Assembly (NCBI GenBank): GCA_024114885.1
Contig: CP099426.1
Span: forward strand, 124,001-188,000
DNA length: 64,000 bases
Direction of reading: 5' to 3'
Origin: Septoria linicola
Lineage: Eukaryota; Ascomycota; Dothideomycetes; Mycosphaerellales; Mycosphaerellaceae
Both the position numbers and the translations under genes were made by a program. Position 1 is the stretch's first letter; the number at the start of each line of letters is the position of its first letter. Below are positions 60,859 through 64,000 of the stretch, in pieces. Below the pieces are notes generated by a model. That model was not told where the DNA came from. It worked only from the letters and a program-made list of their open reading frames with translations, and ran no database searches.

Positions 60859-61198
60859 CTGCATTTACTTGTGGGACGATGGTAGCAGCATGTGCGAGCC
60901 AGTCTGCTGATTTCGATGGTCACTGCTGGATTCGCAAGTGTAATTGCTTATTATATGCGGAGTCTAAGCGTGTTTAGAGTAAGTCCATGGGCGAAAGATG
61001 GCATTGATGGGTAGAGCCAGGACTTGACACCGCAAGCCAGGAGCATGTGCCCAACTTTCTCGTATCATGCGACATCAAAACACGAAGCACAACAGCCATG
61101 ATCCAGGACGAGCCGAGCAAAGCATGGGAACGGGGGCAACAACGAAGACTAGAGATGAACAGTGCATTTATTCGCACGAGCAAGCTGTTGCAACTTCG
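60859..61198. other. Intergenic region right of the transposon island
   Basis: 340 bp with normal composition starting abruptly at the TA duplication. It contains the 3' flank of the MCH1-like gene. No gene seen. Confidence 0.5.
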
Positions 61199-63058
61199 CT
61201 ACACTGCAATGCCTCTTCTTGTCCACCCTCCAGGCCCTTTCCAGGCCCAGAACCACAAGCCACAAGCGGCCCATACACAAACTGCCATGCCCCAGAATGT
61301 TGCTGCGTAACACTTCACGCCATAACACAGCCTGTCTTCCACGACGTCCACACTTTCAACAGTGCCAAGTTCTGCTGCCCATTGGTATACACCACTGTAC
61401 ACCAGACCCCATATCGTTGCTCCGATGGCTGGCATGATAGCGACGATGCCCCAATTCGTGCCGAAGTTCTCCACGCCCCAGATCACACTGACTATAATGG
61501 GCGTGAGTGAAAATGCTGCACCGTAACCTGCACCAATTGAGGCAGAAACCAGCCAGAAGCGCTCGCCGTGTTCGTCGATGACGCCCGTGGCGAGGATGAC
61601 TTGACCAGCGGACATGAGAATACAGAACGCAACAAGGAATGTCACACGAGAGATCTCGAGTCGCTTCCGCTCCACAGGAAGCGGTGGTAACGATGCAAGG
61701 CTGTTCGCCAGGCTGCTCGGCCCACGACGATGCTGGTGAGGAACTGACGTAGGTGCGAGTATGTCCGTGAGGGTACCAGTCAGGATACGTGCGATGGTGG
61801 ACATCACAGCAACGATCGATACGTGCGTCGCTGCGCTTGTAGGATTGCCCCCTTCAGGAACTGACAGTGGAGGATAGAGAGTGTCGATGATCGTCCCCAG
61901 GTTGTTGATGAACGCCTCGCCCGGTCCGGTGACGAGCAAAAAGCCAGCCGCAAGGAACCACATCGTTCGGTCGCTGAGAAAGCGTCTGGTCTCAGCGTTG
62001 AGCAGCCAAGTTTTGAGTCTTTGCTCTTCGGCCTTCTTCGCTTTGAGCTCATCGGCCTTGCGGCTCAGCTCTTCAACGACCGAGTCGGTGAGTGTGCCAT
62101 ATCCTTCCTGTTCCTCTCTTTCTCGCAACAAGCGATGAAAGTATTGGCTCTCGTCCAGGAAGCCACTTTGCTCTAGCTCCTCCACAGCGTCTTCAATCAG
62201 CTCCTCTTCGTTGACGATGCGCAGCGCGAAACAACCAATAATGCCAGTTGCAAGTAGAAAAATGCCCAAGAACAAGAAGAACTTGTGCACGTTCACGTCT
62301 CCTTTCGTGCCATCTGCTCTCGTCTCGTATAGTAGCTGACTTCCCACCTGTGCTTGCCACATGCCACTCAGACCAAAACATGCGATTGGCAATGCGAGCG
62401 CAATGCCTTTATACTTCCCTCGCCCAAAATTCTTTGCGCAGGTCGTGACTGCAGACAAGTACATCAGACTCGTGCCCATGCCAATGAAAATGAAGGCCAC
62501 TACCATGGCGCAGTATGGCCAGCCCGTGCCGCCTAGCTCAGGCGGTGGCCCACTCTTGTAGTCAAATGCGGCGAGCAAATAGCCCACGCCAAAGAAGGAG
62601 CCTGCCAGCAGACTCGGAATGCCCGGTCCAAATCGATCGCACATCATGCCCCAGATTGGCACGGGCAGATACATGGCGATTTCGGCCGTGATACTGATGC
62701 CATTGACCTGCAACTGGCTATAATGCAATCGATGCTGGAAGAGAGGCGCATAGAGACTGTAGGCTGTGATGCTACCCGCTCCGAGAGTGTTGATTAGTGC
62801 CCACGCGAAACTGCCATATCGCCATAGCTCCTTCCTGAAGCGTTCGCGATCTTTGTCGACGATGCCTTCTGCTATATCAGAGAAGAACGATCCGGCATAA
62901 CTATGGTCTTCAGATGATCGTGGCCGACTGCTGCTGGCATCTCGACTGCGATCTGGCGCAAGGAGCGGCTTTCCGCCGGGCGTGTAGTCGAGCTTGTCAA
63001 TGGCGGCGCTGCTATTCTCGCGCACTCTGCTCGACGGGCGTGAGCTGGATGGTGCCAT
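61199..63058 (-). CDS. MCH1-like major-facilitator transporter
   Basis: Intact single-exon gene of 619 aa. After a ~75-residue hydrophilic Ser/Arg-rich N-terminus come about 12 membrane spans in two halves, starting at FAWALINTLGAGSITAYSLY. The first half includes MMCDRFGPGIPSLLAG, the MFS loop 2-3 signature, and YLSAVTTCAKNFGRGKYKG, typical of Nodulin-like/MCH1 proteins. The central cytoplasmic loop (about residues 285-365) is long and acidic (NEEELIEDAVEELEQ), as in MCH1. The second half has GPGEAFINNLGTI and GVENFGTNWGIVA. Yeast Mch1 is a monocarboxylate-carrier-like protein of unclear substrate, reported at the vacuolar membrane. Length agrees with filamentous-fungal homologs. The start is the only ATG before the hydrophilic tail. 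It is divergent from the chaperone gene. Confidence 0.85.
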   Translation of the reverse strand: MAPSSSRPSSRVRENSSAAIDKLDYTPGGKPLLAPDRSRDASSSRPRSSEDHSYAGSFFSDIAEGIVDKDRERFRKELWRYGSFAWALINTLGAGSITAYSLYAPLFQHRLHYSQLQVNGISITAEIAMYLPVPIWGMMCDRFGPGIPSLLAGSFFGVGYLLAAFDYKSGPPPELGGTGWPYCAMVVAFIFIGMGTSLMYLSAVTTCAKNFGRGKYKGIALALPIACFGLSGMWQAQVGSQLLYETRADGTKGDVNVHKFFLFLGIFLLATGIIGCFALRIVNEEELIEDAVEELEQSGFLDESQYFHRLLREREEQEGYGTLTDSVVEELSRKADELKAKKAEEQRLKTWLLNAETRRFLSDRTMWFLAAGFLLVTGPGEAFINNLGTIIDTLYPPLSVPEGGNPTSAATHVSIVAVMSTIARILTGTLTDILAPTSVPHQHRRGPSSLANSLASLPPLPVERKRLEISRVTFLVAFCILMSAGQVILATGVIDEHGERFWLVSASIGAGYGAAFSLTPIIVSVIWGVENFGTNWGIVAIMPAIGATIWGLVYSGVYQWAAELGTVESVDVVEDRLCYGVKCYAATFWGMAVCVWAACGLWFWAWKGPGGWTRRGIAV

Positions 63059-63427
63059 CGCGGCGTGGTCGGTGGGAACAGATATGGGGAGAGGTAGCGT
63101 GGGAAGGTGGGCGGAGGCGTGATGCTGCTGCTGCTGCTGCTGCTGTTGTCGTTCAGGTGCCCATCTTCGGGTCTATCTGTGCTCCTCCATGCTATATGCT
63201 GCCACTAGGAATGCCGACAAAGTCTTTTCCAAGACGTGTGTCTGGCTGACCGCTCTGTCTTCGATGCGATACTGGCTCCACACCGGCTGGCACGCGACGA
63301 GGTTGCCTGATGACGATATATATGCACACGGACCGCGTTGGCGGACTTCCGCTCCGCGGGCTCTTGACATTCACACTTTAGCTTCATTTTCTGCACGTCT
63401 TTCCTGTTCGGGGAATAATGGCAGATC
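63059..63427. promoter_or_regulatory. Divergent promoter region with (TGC)7 microsatellite
   Basis: 369 bp between the MCH1-like and chaperone starts. The trinucleotide run at 63123-63143 lies about 65-85 bp upstream of the transporter ATG, probably in its leader (as GCA repeats on the transcribed sense strand). No other element recognised. Confidence 0.5.
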
Positions 63428-64000
63428 ATGGCATCAAACGAGATACAAGGCAGAGTCACGCAGCTTCTTGGAAAGTCTGATGACGCCGCCACTGGTGGTG
63501 ACCTGCAAACGGCTTTTGAGACTCTGAAGGAGGCGTCTCACCTCGATCCGGAAAATGCTCGCGTGAAAGATGCTCTAGTGGCATTGGAGAAGCGAGAAAG
63601 GACCGGCGACGCCATCAATCTCCTTCGAAGCTACCTGGGCACTGGTCCATCAGGCGACGGCGAGAAGGCACTGCATGCTCTACGGCAAAAGCACCTACCT
63701 AAGCAGGAGGCCGAAGAGGCTCTCAGCTTGCTGCTTGACCGGCCACAGCGAGAGCCGCGAGCTCTTGACTTGCTTGATACTTTGACAGCCACCTTGATCT
63801 ATCGCAGTAAGGATGTTCAGCACGTTCTTATGCTCAACTTCAATAAGCCTGTCACTGAGCTGTTTGAACTGCTGTACGAGCGTGGACCAGAAAGTCTCAA
63901 AGCATTTTGCACGACTCCTTTGAACGAGGCGCTATGGGATGCCAAAGACTCTCAAGCGCGAGCGCAGAGGGATTTATTTACATTGTGCATTGCTAAGCTC
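63428..64000 (+). CDS. Probable UCS-family myosin chaperone (CRO1/She4/UNC-45-like), 5' part
   Basis: An open frame of 191 codons runs from ATG 63428 to the window end with no stop or obvious intron. It is all-helical in character: a TPR-like N-terminal segment (QTAFETLKEASHLDPENARV), then Leu/Ala-rich repeats (EALSLLLDRPQ; LDLLDTLTATLI) resembling the armadillo-like central region of fungal UCS proteins. These fold myosin motor domains and are needed for cytokinesis and endocytosis. Naming rests on overall resemblance and not on a short diagnostic motif. Another helical-repeat protein is possible. The 3' part is outside the window. Confidence 0.5.
   Translation, partial: MASNEIQGRVTQLLGKSDDAATGGDLQTAFETLKEASHLDPENARVKDALVALEKRERTGDAINLLRSYLGTGPSGDGEKALHALRQKHLPKQEAEEALSLLLDRPQREPRALDLLDTLTATLIYRSKDVQHVLMLNFNKPVTELFELLYERGPESLKAFCTTPLNEALWDAKDSQARAQRDLFTLCIAKL

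Noticed and set aside
61067..61510. 147-codon plus-strand ORF overlapping the 3' end of the MCH1-like gene
   Set aside because: Mostly antisense to the transporter C-terminus with no recognisable product.

Overview
The window looks like chromosomal DNA of a filamentous ascomycete. Supporting signs are 49-154 bp spliceosomal introns with GTAAGT/GTGAGT donors, fungal gene families (Dal5-type permease, PIR-repeat wall protein, MCH1-like transporter), and a 50-kb transposon graveyard with a saturated repeat-induced point mutation (RIP) signature: almost every CpA/TpG inside it has become TpA. A Dothideomycete is a reasonable guess, but nothing here proves the class.

Left flank (1-10,785), normal composition. 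It holds a decayed Dal5-type permease cut by the window edge (minus strand), two convergent FAD-dependent aromatic-ring monooxygenases (plus then minus), a secreted Thr/Ser-rich protein (plus), and a secreted PIR-repeat protein fused to a ferritin-like domain (minus, four exons). The permease and the two oxygenases resemble a small aromatic or heteroaromatic acid utilisation cluster whose uptake step is broken. About 1.2 kb without a supported gene separates the PIR gene from the transposon island.

Central island (10,786-60,858). A single DNA transposon with ~90-bp terminal inverted repeats and a TA target duplication (10,788-60,856) has been inflated from about 3.6 kb to 50 kb by nested insertions. 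Each retrotransposon insertion is confirmed by a target-site duplication: Copia-1 (in the left TIR, ATTAG), Copia-A (reverse, CTAGC) containing Copia-2 (ATAGG), and Gypsy-B (reverse, CTAT, inside the host transposase gene). Gypsy-B contains a small Tc1 element and Gypsy-A (ATAGC); Gypsy-A contains Copia-D in its 3' LTR (reverse, CCTTT). The four Copia copies are one 6.3-kb family sharing one unshifted 1,558-codon frame. Gypsy-A is a chromovirus with an antisense ORF between pol and the 3' LTR. Gypsy-B, after removing nested elements, is unusually long (~13.3 kb) and has a long same-strand ORF without a recognised domain between integrase and the 3' LTR. The host DNA transposon carries, besides a DD34E transposase, a second convergent ORF that I do not recognise. 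All element genes are dead: ATG codons are largely gone, sense codons have become TAG/TAA, and the reverse transcriptase aspartate pairs read as asparagines.

Right flank (60,859-64,000), normal composition: an intact MCH1-like major-facilitator transporter (minus) and, divergently, the 5' end of a probable UCS-family myosin chaperone (plus) that runs off the window.

From nesting alone, the DNA transposon came first. Copia-1, Copia-A and Gypsy-B followed; Copia-2 came after Copia-A; Gypsy-A and the small Tc1 came after Gypsy-B; Copia-D came after Gypsy-A. RIP then erased the block but faded at its edges, so the outermost LTR and both TIRs are nearly unmutated.
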